Shown here one piece after another: positions 6,293 to 14,455 of a DNA stretch of 40,383 bases. Positions within the stretch are counted from its first letter, which is position 1, and the number at the start of each line of letters is the position of its first letter. The notes under the pieces are model-generated. The model was not told the DNA's origin. It saw only the letters and a program-made list of their open reading frames with translations, and ran no database searches. The stretch is from Sutterella sp. (GTDB lineage: Bacteria; Pseudomonadota; Gammaproteobacteria; Burkholderiales; Burkholderiaceae_F): NCBI GenBank assembly GCA_020025955.1, contig JAHHRF010000013.1, positions 1 to 40,383 of the forward strand, read 5' to 3'. The position numbers and the translations under genes are program-made.

Positions 6293-8881
6293 TTAGTTGA
6301 GCTTTTCAATGTGAAACGCTAGGTCGTCCCCTTGGGCGTCCACCTTGATGACGTCGCCCACTGCGGCTTCACCCTTCAAGAGGAGTCGCGCCAAGGCATT
6401 TTCCAAGTGGTCCTGGATAGCACGCTTCAAGGGACGTGCCCCGAAGTGCGGATCAAAGCCCACGGTTGCGATCTGATTCAAGGCCGCGTCCGAGACTTCT
6501 AACACCATCCCCTGATGGGCCACGCGATCGGCGAGCTTGTCGACCTGGATCTTGGCAATGGAGCGCACCGCGTCCTGACCCAAGGCGTTAAAGACCACGA
6601 TTTCGTCGATACGGTTGATGAATTCCGGACGGAAGTGTTCCTTCACGTCTTCCATCACCGCGTCCTTAATCACCGACATCGGTTCCCCGATCTTGGCTTG
6701 GATTTCGTGAGCCCCGAGGTTACTCGTCATCACAATGACGGTGTTCTTAAAGTCCACCGTACGCCCCTGACCGTCCGTCATACGACCGTCATCCAAGGCT
6801 TGCAGGAGTACGTTAAACACGTCCGGATGCGCCTTTTCTACTTCGTCCAACAAAATCACGGCATAGGGTTTGCGACGCACGGCTTCCGTTAAGTAGCCGC
6901 CTTCTTCGTAGCCCACATAGCCCGGAGGCGCCCCAATCAAGCGCGCGACACTGTGCTTTTCCATGAATTCACTCATGTCGATACGCACCATCGCGTCTTC
7001 GCTATCAAAGAGGAATTCCGCCAAGGCCTTGGTGAGTTCCGTCTTCCCAACGCCCGTGGGCCCTAAGAAGAGGAAGCTCCCGTAAGGACGGTTAGGATCC
7101 GACAACCCGGCACGACTACGAAGGATGGTTTCAGCCACACGACGCACAGCCTCTTCTTGACCGACCACACGCTTCGTTAAGGCTTCATCCATGTGAAGAA
7201 GCTTCTGACGTTCCCCTTCCATCATCTTGCTCACGGGGATGCCCGTGGCACGCGAGACGACTTCAGCGATTTCTTCCGCCCCCACCTGGGTGCGAAGTAA
7301 CGTCGGTCGACGATCTTCCCCTTCAGCGGCTTCGGCCTTTTTGAGGCGTTCTTCCAGTTTGGGGAGTTCCCCGTACTGAAGTTCCGCTAACTTGTCGTAC
7401 TGCCCCTGACGGCGCAATTCGTCCATCTTATGGCGAAGGGCTTCGATTTCGTCGCGCACGCTCTTGGCGCCCAAGGCTTCACTCTTTTCCTTCTTCCAGA
7501 CTTCTTCCAAGTCGGAGTATTCACGGCTCAAGCGTTCGATTTCTTCTTCGATCGCTAAGAAGCGCTTCTTACTCGCGTCATCCGTTTCCTTTTTCACGGC
7601 TTCGCGTTCGATCTTCAACTGAATGAGTCGACGATCGAGCTTATCCAAGACTTCGGGCTTACTGTCAATTTCCATCTTGACGCGGGCTGCCGCCTCGTCA
7701 ATCAAGTCGATGGCCTTGTCGGGTAAGAAGCGATCCGTGATGTAACGGTTGGAGAGCTCCGCCGCCGCCACAATTGCGGGGTCGGTAATTTCCACCCCGT
7801 GGTGCGCTTCGTAACGCTCTTGGAGCCCACGCAAAATAGCAATCGTGTCTTCAACGGTCGGTTCATCCACCATCACCTTTTGGAAACGACGTTCAAGCGC
7901 GGCATCCTTTTCAACGTACTTGCGGTATTCATCCAAGGTCGTCGCGCCAATGACGTGGAGTTCGCCACGCGACAAAGCAGGCTTCAACATATTGCCCGCG
8001 TCCATGCTGCCTTCGGTTTTGCCCGCGCCCACCATAGTGTGGAGTTCGTCAATAAAGAGGATGATGCGCCCTTCTTGGGCCGTGATTTCCTTTAAGAGCC
8101 CTTTCAAGCGCTCTTCAAATTCCCCACGGTACTTGGCACCGGCTAAGAGCCCGGCCATGTCCAAGGACAACACCGACTTACCCTTCAAGCTGTCGGGCAC
8201 TTCGTTATTGACGATACGCTGCGCCAAGCCTTCCACGACCGCGGTTTTACCCACGCCCGGTTCCCCAATTAAGACGGGGTTATTCTTGGAGCGACGCTGC
8301 AAAATCTGCATGGCACGACGGATTTCATCGTCTCGCCCAATGACAGGGTCCAATTTCCCCATGCGAGCGCGTTCCGTTAAATCGATCGTGTACTTCTTCA
8401 AGGCTTCACGTTGCCCTTCCGCGTCAGCACTATCCGTCGTCTGACCGCCTCGCACCTGTTCAATCGTCTTTTCTAAGGTGTCACGCTTTAAGCCGTGTTC
8501 ACGCAAAAGGCGACCCGCCGGGCCCTTGTCGTCACAGAGCGCCAACCAGAACATTTCCGTTCCGATATAGGTGTCCCCTCGCTTCATGGCTTCTTTTTCG
8601 GTGAGGTTTAACGCGTTAATCAAATCGCGCGAAACCTGCACCTCACCCCCCGTGCCCGACACGGAGGGAAGGGCTTCAACGGCCGCCTTTAACGCGCTCT
8701 TCACACGAAGCACGGGAACCCCCGCGCGCTCCAACAAACTACGGCTCACATTGTCCGCATCGTCTAAGAGCGCCAGGGCTAAGTGCACCGGTTCCAAGTA
8801 CTGGTTATCGTGCGCGAGCGCAATCGATTGGGCCTCACCCAAGGCCGTTTGAAATTGGGTGGTTAATTTATCTTGTCGCAT
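6293..8881 (-). CDS. clpB: ATP-dependent disaggregase ClpB
   Basis: ClpB is a hexameric AAA+ chaperone that threads aggregated proteins through its pore, together with DnaK, in the cytoplasm. The 862-residue product matches the family length. The Clp N-domain spans about 1-145. Walker A1 GEPGVGKT is at 206-213 with Walker B LFIDELH. The coiled middle domain at about 400-530 is rich in charged heptads. Walker A2 GPTGVGKT is near 607 with Walker B ILLDEVEKAH, and the C-terminal small domain carries GARPLKRAIQ. The start was set at the second Met because MRQDKLTTQFQ aligns with known ClpB N-termini and AAGGAG precedes it; a longer ORF adds 11 unrelated residues. A sigma-32 promoter lies about 100 nt upstream. 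Confidence 0.97.
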   Translation of the reverse strand: MRQDKLTTQFQTALGEAQSIALAHDNQYLEPVHLALALLDDADNVSRSLLERAGVPVLRVKSALKAAVEALPSVSGTGGEVQVSRDLINALNLTEKEAMKRGDTYIGTEMFWLALCDDKGPAGRLLREHGLKRDTLEKTIEQVRGGQTTDSADAEGQREALKKYTIDLTERARMGKLDPVIGRDDEIRRAMQILQRRSKNNPVLIGEPGVGKTAVVEGLAQRIVNNEVPDSLKGKSVLSLDMAGLLAGAKYRGEFEERLKGLLKEITAQEGRIILFIDELHTMVGAGKTEGSMDAGNMLKPALSRGELHVIGATTLDEYRKYVEKDAALERRFQKVMVDEPTVEDTIAILRGLQERYEAHHGVEITDPAIVAAAELSNRYITDRFLPDKAIDLIDEAAARVKMEIDSKPEVLDKLDRRLIQLKIEREAVKKETDDASKKRFLAIEEEIERLSREYSDLEEVWKKEKSEALGAKSVRDEIEALRHKMDELRRQGQYDKLAELQYGELPKLEERLKKAEAAEGEDRRPTLLRTQVGAEEIAEVVSRATGIPVSKMMEGERQKLLHMDEALTKRVVGQEEAVRRVAETILRSRAGLSDPNRPYGSFLFLGPTGVGKTELTKALAEFLFDSEDAMVRIDMSEFMEKHSVARLIGAPPGYVGYEEGGYLTEAVRRKPYAVILLDEVEKAHPDVFNVLLQALDDGRMTDGQGRTVDFKNTVIVMTSNLGAHEIQAKIGEPMSVIKDAVMEDVKEHFRPEFINRIDEIVVFNALGQDAVRSIAKIQVDKLADRVAHQGMVLEVSDAALNQIATVGFDPHFGARPLKRAIQDHLENALARLLLKGEAAVGDVIKVDAQGDDLAFHIEKLN

Positions 8882-8976
8882 AACAATTCGTCTCCTTCTT
8901 GTGTGAGGGCTCACGCTGGAGCGAACCTCACGCCAAGTCTCATGAAAGGGGCGATACCCTTTCCTTCTTTCCCTCT

Positions 8977-9004
8977 ATATGGAGACGAAACGGGAAAGTT
9001 CAAG
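8977..9004 (-). promoter_or_regulatory. Sigma-32 heat-shock promoter of clpB
   Basis: On the minus strand the -35 element is CTTGAAC (8998-9004) and the -10 element is CTCCATAT (8977-8984), with a 13-nt spacer. The Escherichia coli sigma-32 consensus is CTTGAAA, 11-16 nt, CCCCATnT, so each element differs by one base. It lies about 95 nt upstream of clpB, a classic heat-shock gene. Confidence 0.8.
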
Positions 9005-9110
9005 TTTTTGCTATCGCGCTAATTGCTACAAAGTATGTTTAGTGCCCCCTTTCTCCACGTTTCGTTACACCCCCGAGATTTGCCTGATTCGGAGGGCTAG
9101 GAATTGTGTT

Positions 9111-9116
9111 TACAAT
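9111..9116 (+). promoter_or_regulatory. Possible -10 element of DUF945 gene
   Basis: TACAAT lies 35 nt before the ATG at 9152. The matching -35 region (TTCGGA, 17-nt spacing) is poor, so this is only a candidate. Confidence 0.3.
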
Positions 9117-9151
9117 CAAAGTAACCAAACTCTTTCTAGTGAGAACACTCA

Positions 9152-10213
9152 ATGACTTCTCCTCTTATTAAAGGCCTTTTAGGCACAGCAGGGCTCGGTG
9201 CCCTTTTCTTCGGTGGCCTGGTTTATCAAGAAGGTCAAGCCTTTGATGCGGCCTTAATGAAGGCCAAAAACACCGCCAACGCCCTTAACGCCATCGCTCA
9301 AAACGCTGGGAGCCCCGTGCGTTTAACAGTGAATGACGCGAATCCCACCTTTTTTGGACGTGACATTTCTGTGGAGCTCTCCGAAGGCGACATTGTGAAA
9401 GCCCGTTGGGAAGGGGCCGCGAAATTTGGCCTGGGTGCAAGCCTCCAATTAAAGAGCGTTTCGATTCCCGATACGGTTCCGTATGAGACCGCAAGCTTTA
9501 GCTCTCAGAGTGAAGGCACCCTTAAGATGACCTTTGCCCCGTTCTCGGATCGCCTCTCGGGGACCGTGAACTTAAAGCACTTCTCGGGTCACATCGGACC
9601 GCGCGCTCTGGGGGCCGATGACGTCACCTTTACCTTCTCCATGGAAGAAGGCACGGGTAACGCTCAAGTCAATGTCGCCGGCAAAGGCCTCATGGTCTTA
9701 AAGGGCGAAGGGGACGCCTCCCACGGGATGAGCTTTGGCACGATTAATGCCGACTTTGGGCTCGATGCGGTTGCCAAGACCTTAGGGATTCGACTCGACG
9801 CCACGAACGCTGACGTGACGGCGGCGACCACCCTCTTAATGAGTGACAAATTGGATACCACGGGCGTGGTGACCTTTAAGGCGTTGCCCTCCCTCACCCA
9901 ATTGCTGGCCTCAGGCGAATTAGAGCGCTTAGTGGTGGAAAATGCCCAGTCCGTCGATCGCATTAAGTTGAGCGGCCACTATGGGGAAGCCCGATTTGCC
10001 GTGACGGGGGCCATTACGGAGCCGAGTTTCACGATGCTGGGCGCCAACTTTATGGTGGACGTTGACCCCAACATCCTCCCGAAGGAGCCGGCGGCTGACC
10101 TTTTAGGGCAATTGGAAGACCGTGCCCAAGCGGGGGAAGGGAAGCTCGACGGGACCCTGTTCTCGACGAAAGCCACCTTTAAAGACGGCACCATGACGCT
10201 TTCTTTGCCCTAA
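9152..10213 (+). CDS. DUF945/YdgA-like membrane-anchored protein 1
   Basis: The 353-residue product has one N-terminal hydrophobic anchor (about residues 5-24), after which the chain is presumably periplasmic. The layout resembles the DUF945 (YdgA) family: an anchor, a PTFFGRD-type segment (about 66-72) like the F-x-R motif near the start of family members, repeated beta strands, and a final K-D-G-T-M-T-L strand. The match was made by eye and is distant. The next gene is a clear paralogue (FGLGASLQL here, FGLGTHLKL there). The biochemical role of DUF945 proteins is not firmly known. A hairpin terminator follows. Confidence 0.65.
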   Translation: MTSPLIKGLLGTAGLGALFFGGLVYQEGQAFDAALMKAKNTANALNAIAQNAGSPVRLTVNDANPTFFGRDISVELSEGDIVKARWEGAAKFGLGASLQLKSVSIPDTVPYETASFSSQSEGTLKMTFAPFSDRLSGTVNLKHFSGHIGPRALGADDVTFTFSMEEGTGNAQVNVAGKGLMVLKGEGDASHGMSFGTINADFGLDAVAKTLGIRLDATNADVTAATTLLMSDKLDTTGVVTFKALPSLTQLLASGELERLVVENAQSVDRIKLSGHYGEARFAVTGAITEPSFTMLGANFMVDVDPNILPKEPAADLLGQLEDRAQAGEGKLDGTLFSTKATFKDGTMTLSLP

Positions 10214-10247
10214 AGCCCCGTCTTTGTATTAAGCTTTAGTTATCTCT

Positions 10248-10286
10248 AAATGGGTGTTAACGCAATGGAGTTAACGCCCATTTTCT
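10248..10286 (+). terminator. Terminator after first DUF945 gene
   Basis: A 14-bp stem (AAATGGGTGTTAAC with GTTAACGCCCATTT, one G-T pair) and an 8-nt loop are followed by TTCTTC. It separates the two DUF945 genes. Confidence 0.8.
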
Positions 10287-10327
10287 TCACGGATACGAGG
10301 GGCGCTGAAGCCCCACTCAAGTGTTTT

Positions 10328-10347
10328 GGGGACGACGTTCCCCTTTT
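10328..10347 (+). terminator. Second hairpin with T-run before DUF945 gene 2
   Basis: GGGGA/TCCCC with a 6-nt loop is followed by five T, 25 nt before the next ATG. It could be a second terminator or an attenuator in the leader of the downstream gene. Confidence 0.45.
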
Positions 10348-10371
10348 TGATTTCTTTTCTTTCAAATCGTT

Positions 10372-11466
10372 ATGACTGATAAACCCGTCTCAAAGTCCCA
10401 AGGCACGCGTAACGCTGCCATTGGTCTCTCTGCTTTAATCGCCGTGGCCATGGGGGGGTACCTCTATAGTGCGCACGAAAACAAGGCCGCCTTTGAAAAG
10501 GGACTGGCCCAATTCCAACAAAACAGCAACAACATGGCTGGGCTCTTGCCCTTCCAGACGAAGGTTGACCTCGTGGAGTCGGGCTTTTTCTCCGACCGCG
10601 TGAAGGTGTCCTTTGTCGCGGGCGGTCAGCCCCTCGCGGTCTACGACGGGACGGCGAACTTTGGTTTGGGGACGCACCTCAAACTTACGCAACAAGAAGC
10701 CCAGGGCTTTGATTTATTGGTAGCCGCACAAGCCTTAAAGAGCGTGCCCCACTTTGTGTTTGAAGCGGATGCCTCCCCCTTCAAGGACACGGTGCGCCTG
10801 CACATGACGATGGACGCGCTGGACTTGAATTACGGGGGCGTGCGCTACCTCATCAAGGGCGTGGATGTGACGAGTAACGTCAACGTCGATGACCAACTCG
10901 ACACCCAGATCGGCCTGGACGTGAAGCAAATCGCGTTGAGCCAAGGGTCGGATGCGATCTCCGCCAACGGGCTCAAACTCAACCTCGTGCAAAAGCCGGG
11001 CAAAGACCCCCGTGTTAAGGAAGTCGAAACGCTCGTGGGTCAGAGTGTGGAATTTACGATGGATCGTTTAACGTCTAACGGTCGACCTGAAGCGGCCTTT
11101 GACTACGAAGCCTTCCACTTAGCCACGCAAATGCTCTTTGACCCGGTCCCGCTCGCTCAGATGAACGTGCTTTCCCCTGACCAAACGGTCCTTCGTGCGC
11201 TCAAGTTAGTGCCCTACTTCAATATGGATGTGAAGGTCGATGGGAAGCGCTCTGAAGTCAAAGCCACCCCCATGGAAGACCGTAACCTCAAGGTGAAGTT
11301 CGTCATTAACAAGAACCTCTTCCCAGCCGCCTACGAGTTAGAAAGCGATCTGCAATCCATGATTAACCAAGGGATTGGCGTCTACCAAAACGGGGTCTTC
11401 ACCGCCTCGGGGACCTTCGACATGACGACCTTTGCGTTGGATATGGATAAGACCCGCCAGCAGTAA
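10372..11466 (+). CDS. DUF945/YdgA-like membrane-anchored protein 2
   Basis: The 364-residue paralogue of the preceding gene has a cytoplasmic stretch at 1-12, a hydrophobic anchor at about 14-32, then a beta-rich domain. ESGFFSDRVKVSF (about 69-81) is the GxFxxR-like segment typical of DUF945 proteins, and FGLGTHLKL follows. The chain ends in NGVFTASGTFDM, similar to the family's terminal N-G-x-x-x-x-x-G strand. The 25 nt before the ATG are T-rich (TTTCTTTTCTTTC) with no Shine-Dalgarno match, so initiation may rely on an unstructured U-rich leader. The function is unknown. Confidence 0.65.
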   Translation: MTDKPVSKSQGTRNAAIGLSALIAVAMGGYLYSAHENKAAFEKGLAQFQQNSNNMAGLLPFQTKVDLVESGFFSDRVKVSFVAGGQPLAVYDGTANFGLGTHLKLTQQEAQGFDLLVAAQALKSVPHFVFEADASPFKDTVRLHMTMDALDLNYGGVRYLIKGVDVTSNVNVDDQLDTQIGLDVKQIALSQGSDAISANGLKLNLVQKPGKDPRVKEVETLVGQSVEFTMDRLTSNGRPEAAFDYEAFHLATQMLFDPVPLAQMNVLSPDQTVLRALKLVPYFNMDVKVDGKRSEVKATPMEDRNLKVKFVINKNLFPAAYELESDLQSMINQGIGVYQNGVFTASGTFDMTTFALDMDKTRQQ

Positions 11467-11504
11467 AAACGGCACGAAAAAAGAGGGCGTCACCCCCTTA
11501 AAGA

Positions 11505-11545
11505 AAAAGAACCGCTTCTTTTAAAAGAGAAGCGGTTCTTTTCGT
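11505..11545. terminator. Bidirectional terminator between DUF945 gene and crcB
   Basis: A perfect 15-bp inverted repeat (AAAAGAACCGCTTCT / AGAAGCGGTTCTTTT) with an 8-nt loop has T-runs on both strands. It lies between convergent genes and can serve both. Confidence 0.9.
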
Positions 11546-11555
11546 TTTGATTGGT

Positions 11556-11954
11556 CTAACCAAAGAGACGATGCCCGATCGCCACCCCTAAGGCCGTCAT
11601 CATGAGGGTGCCCAAGATGTGAACCCCCATGTGGAAAAGCGCCTTTAAGTAGGCCTCTTGGTAAAGGAGCGTTAACGACTCCACCGAGAAGGTCGAGAGC
11701 GTGGAGAGCCCCCCAAGAAAACCGGTGATCAAGAATAAGCGCACCAGCGGGGACACGGACGGGTTGTGCGAGAGCCAGGCGACGACGACGCCTATGAGGA
11801 TCCCGGCCACTAAGTTCGCGGTCAGGGTCCCCAATGGGAGCCACAACTTGTCATTGAGTTGGTAGGAGAGGAGCCATCGAATCATGGCGCCGATGGCCGC
11901 CCCCGTTCCGACACTGAGCATTACCCAGAGAATCGCCCCGTCTCGGGTCATCAT
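11556..11954 (-). CDS. crcB: Fluoride channel CrcB/Fluc
   Basis: CrcB forms dual-topology dimeric channels in the inner membrane that export fluoride. The 132-residue product has four hydrophobic segments (about 8-26, 40-60, 70-90, 105-125) and the family signatures GAAIGAMIRW (about 18-27), GTLTANLVAG (42-51) and GFLGGLSTLSTF (78-89), including the polar Ser/Thr/Phe track. It starts 2 nt after the moaE stop, so it is the last gene of the molybdopterin operon. No fluoride riboswitch was seen, as expected for an internal operon position. Confidence 0.93.
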   Translation of the reverse strand: MMTRDGAILWVMLSVGTGAAIGAMIRWLLSYQLNDKLWLPLGTLTANLVAGILIGVVVAWLSHNPSVSPLVRLFLITGFLGGLSTLSTFSVESLTLLYQEAYLKALFHMGVHILGTLMMTALGVAIGHRLFG

Positions 11955-11956
11955 GG

Positions 11957-12418
11957 TTAGCGATCCCCCCAGCTGGCTTTAGCGTGTTCGTCGCTTTCGC
12001 GCGCATCCACCCAACGTTCCCCCTCAGGCGTCGTTTCCTTCTTCCAGAAGGGGGCTTCCGTCTTTAACCAGTCCATGATGTATTCACAGGCGTCAAAGGC
12101 TTCACCACGGTGCGGAGAGGCTACCGCAACGAGCACAATCTGCTCGCCCACGGTCATGGGACCAATGCGATGGTGCACGTAAACCGCGTCCAACGACCAG
12201 CGCTTAGCGGCCGCGTCCACGATTTCGCTCAAACTCTTTTCCGTCATGCCGGGATAGTGTTCAAGCGTTAAGACGGAGACTTCGTCGCCGTCGTTACGGT
12301 TACGAACCACGCCCACAAAGTTGGCAATGGCACCGGCGCCCGGGCACGTTTCACGCATCTGGCGGGTGACCGCCTCGAGGCTAAAGTCGTCCGTGCTGAC
12401 GATAATCGTCTTTTGCAT
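11957..12418 (-). CDS. moaE: Molybdopterin synthase large subunit MoaE
   Basis: MoaE is the catalytic subunit of molybdopterin synthase; with thiocarboxylated MoaD it adds the dithiolene sulfurs to cyclic pyranopterin monophosphate in the cytoplasm. The 153-residue product has the usual length. Motifs include the G-A-x-x-x-F-V-G-x-V-R-N region (about 28-39), HHRIGPMTVGE (about 82-92), HRGEAFDACEYIMDWLK (about 103-119) and PFWKKE (122-127) with the conserved lysines. It begins 3 nt after the moaD stop. Confidence 0.95.
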   Translation of the reverse strand: MQKTIIVSTDDFSLEAVTRQMRETCPGAGAIANFVGVVRNRNDGDEVSVLTLEHYPGMTEKSLSEIVDAAAKRWSLDAVYVHHRIGPMTVGEQIVLVAVASPHRGEAFDACEYIMDWLKTEAPFWKKETTPEGERWVDARESDEHAKASWGDR

Positions 12419-12421
12419 GCC

Positions 12422-12676
12422 TTAGCCCCCCGTCACCGGCGGGAACAAGGCAATTTCCGTTGCGCCCACGACGGACGTATCGGCTAACGCCATGGTCTGG
12501 TTAATGGCCGCACGCACGCGTTTTCGATTGGCTAAAGCGCTGGCATAGGGCTCACCCTTGGCCACTAAAAAGTCCATGAACTGCTCGACGGTTTTAACGT
12601 CCTCGGGCAACTCCATCGTTTCTTCTGCTTTGCCGATCGCATCGCGCAACATTGCAAAGTACAAAACCTTGACCAT
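12422..12676 (-). CDS. moaD: Molybdopterin synthase sulfur carrier MoaD
   Basis: This 84-residue ubiquitin-fold protein ends in PPVTGG. The C-terminal Gly-Gly is adenylated by MoeB and thiocarboxylated to deliver sulfur for molybdopterin synthesis. VLYFAMLRDAIGKAEE at the start is typical of the family. AAAGGAG sits 7 nt before the ATG. The gene lies between moeA and moaE and forms a heterotetramer with MoaE. Confidence 0.95.
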   Translation of the reverse strand: MVKVLYFAMLRDAIGKAEETMELPEDVKTVEQFMDFLVAKGEPYASALANRKRVRAAINQTMALADTSVVGATEIALFPPVTGG

Positions 12677-12728
12677 GAGGTCTCCTTTCTTATTGGATTA
12701 ATTGACTGCTGTAAGTCCTGTTGGGGCT

Positions 12729-13934
12729 TTAAGCAAAGAATTGGCAGAACGGATAGTAGTCCACCATGTCGCCTTGCTGGACGGTGCCGTTCACGGGGAT
12801 ATCCACCAAGCCGTCTGCCCAAGCACACGAACTCAAGACTTGCGAATTCTGCGTGGGATAGAGATCTAACCCACCCTGGTCGTTACGGCGAACGCGCACA
12901 AATTCTTGTCGTTCACCAGGAACCGTCCACTCGAAGTCAGCACGCACACGCAGGGGCTTCACATCGATGTCGGTCAACCCCATACGGGTTAAGAGGTAGG
13001 GACGCGCCATCATTAAGAAGACGACGAAGCCCGCGACGGGGTTACCCGGGCACCCGATAAAGGGCACGTCTTTGACCTTACCGAAGGCAAGGGGTTTGCC
13101 CGGCTTCAAGCGAACACGCCAGACATTGAGTTCCCCTAAGGCTTCCACAGCGGCCTTGACGTGGTCTTCTTCACCCACGCTCATGCCACCCGTCGAGAGG
13201 ATGACGTCCGCGCTCGTGGCGGCGTTTTCAAAGGCGCGCACGGTGGCCTCTAACGTATCGGGCACATTCCCCAAGTCAATCGCTTCACAGCCCAAGGTCA
13301 CCAAGAGCGAACGGATCATGAAACGGTTGGAGTTGTAGATGCCACCCGGCGGCAACGGTTCGCCCGGCTGCACGAGTTCGTCACCGGCGAAGAAAATCCC
13401 CACACGAAGACGACGGTAAACCGTCACGTAAGCGCGCCCGATGGAGGCGAGCATACCGATGGCGGCCGGCGTTAAACGTTCACCCGCCTTTAAGACCACG
13501 CGCCCCTGCGCCACGTCGCAACCACGGCGACGAATCCAGGCCCCTGCCTTGATGGGGGCTTTAAATTGGGCACCGTTTTCGAGCTTTTCAACGAGCTCTT
13601 GCGGGACGACAGCGTCTGCGCCTTCGGGCATGGGCGCGCCCGTAAAGATACGCGCACAGGTGCCCGCTTCCAAAGGACGACCCACGGCACCCGCGGGGAT
13701 GCGATCAGAAACCGGGAGAGTAACGGGGTTCTCGTCGGAGGCTTGGGCTAAATCCGCCACACGCACGGCATAGCCGTCCATCTGGGAATTGTCCCAGCCC
13801 GGCACCGCAATGGGGCTGGCCACATCTTCAGCGAGCACGCGCCCGGTCGAGTAGAGCAAAGGCACGACTTCCGTGCCTTCAATGGGTTTAGCATCCGCTA
13901 AGAGCGCCGCTAAGGCTTCTTGATAAGTGATCAT
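12729..13934 (-). CDS. moeA: Molybdopterin molybdenumtransferase MoeA
   Basis: MoeA inserts molybdate into adenylylated molybdopterin. The 401-residue product has the four-domain layout: QMDGYAV (about 50-56), SDRIPAG with ARIFTGAPMPEGAD (about 76-108), the MPT-binding domain with FFAGDEL, STGGMSVGEEDHV and RLKPGKPLAFG (about 180-285), GCPGNPVAG, and a C-terminal beta domain. Its ATG overlaps the mobB stop (ATGA), indicating translational coupling. A 52-nt gap separates it from moaD. Confidence 0.96.
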   Translation of the reverse strand: MITYQEALAALLADAKPIEGTEVVPLLYSTGRVLAEDVASPIAVPGWDNSQMDGYAVRVADLAQASDENPVTLPVSDRIPAGAVGRPLEAGTCARIFTGAPMPEGADAVVPQELVEKLENGAQFKAPIKAGAWIRRRGCDVAQGRVVLKAGERLTPAAIGMLASIGRAYVTVYRRLRVGIFFAGDELVQPGEPLPPGGIYNSNRFMIRSLLVTLGCEAIDLGNVPDTLEATVRAFENAATSADVILSTGGMSVGEEDHVKAAVEALGELNVWRVRLKPGKPLAFGKVKDVPFIGCPGNPVAGFVVFLMMARPYLLTRMGLTDIDVKPLRVRADFEWTVPGERQEFVRVRRNDQGGLDLYPTQNSQVLSSCAWADGLVDIPVNGTVQQGDMVDYYPFCQFFA

Positions 13935-14455
13935 GAGTCTTTGTCGTCAATAAAGGTCGCAACGGCCTGAGGGTCGTTGATGTCGAGGAGCGTAAGGCCA
14001 CGAGCTTGAGCCTCTTGGGCCACGTCGCCCGTCAGGTCATCCGTGGCTAGGGCCACCACATCGGCATTGGTCAGGAAAAGCAAGGGGAAGTTGTCACTCA
14101 CCCCCGCACGTCTAACCTCGATTTTAGGGAAGTTTCCCTCGTTTTTAAAGCCTTCGACAATAATGCAGTCCGCCTGGCTAAAGTACGTGAGCAAGTGATC
14201 AATCTCGGGCTTGGTCTCACTTTCCACCATTAACGCCCAGCGATCGTCCGTTCGAACGATCACTTCACGTGCGCCCTTTTCTTTATAGCGGTAGGTGTCC
14301 TTGCCCGGTTTATCGAGTTCAAACCCACAATGCGCATTTTTCACCGCCGCGACGCGACGACCCTTTTTTGTTAAGAGGGCCGTCACTTCGGTGGCGAGCG
14401 TCGTTTTTCCCGAGCCCGAGTGCCCGATAAAACCAACGGTACGAGGCTCGCTCAT
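13931..14455 (-). CDS. mobB: Molybdopterin-guanine dinucleotide biosynthesis adapter MobB
   Basis: MobB is a GTP-binding P-loop protein thought to assist MobA in making molybdopterin guanine dinucleotide. The chosen start gives 174 residues with Walker A GHSGSGKTT (about 10-18), KNAHCGFELDKPGKDT, and IIVEGFKNE (about 98-106). The longer ORF begins 13 codons upstream. MSEPRTVGFIG is the family-like start, GAGG lies 10 nt before it, and its ATG overlaps the thrC stop (ATGA). It sits between thrC and moeA. Confidence 0.93.
   Translation of the reverse strand: MSEPRTVGFIGHSGSGKTTLATEVTALLTKKGRRVAAVKNAHCGFELDKPGKDTYRYKEKGAREVIVRTDDRWALMVESETKPEIDHLLTYFSQADCIIVEGFKNEGNFPKIEVRRAGVSDNFPLLFLTNADVVALATDDLTGDVAQEAQARGLTLLDINDPQAVATFIDDKDS

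Noticed and set aside
10435..10992. Minus-strand open frames inside the DUF945 genes
   Set aside because: Shadow frames in GC-rich coding sequence with no start signal or family match.
12722..12828. Minus-strand frame overlapping the moeA 3' end and moaD
   Set aside because: Shadow of moeA and moaD in another frame.
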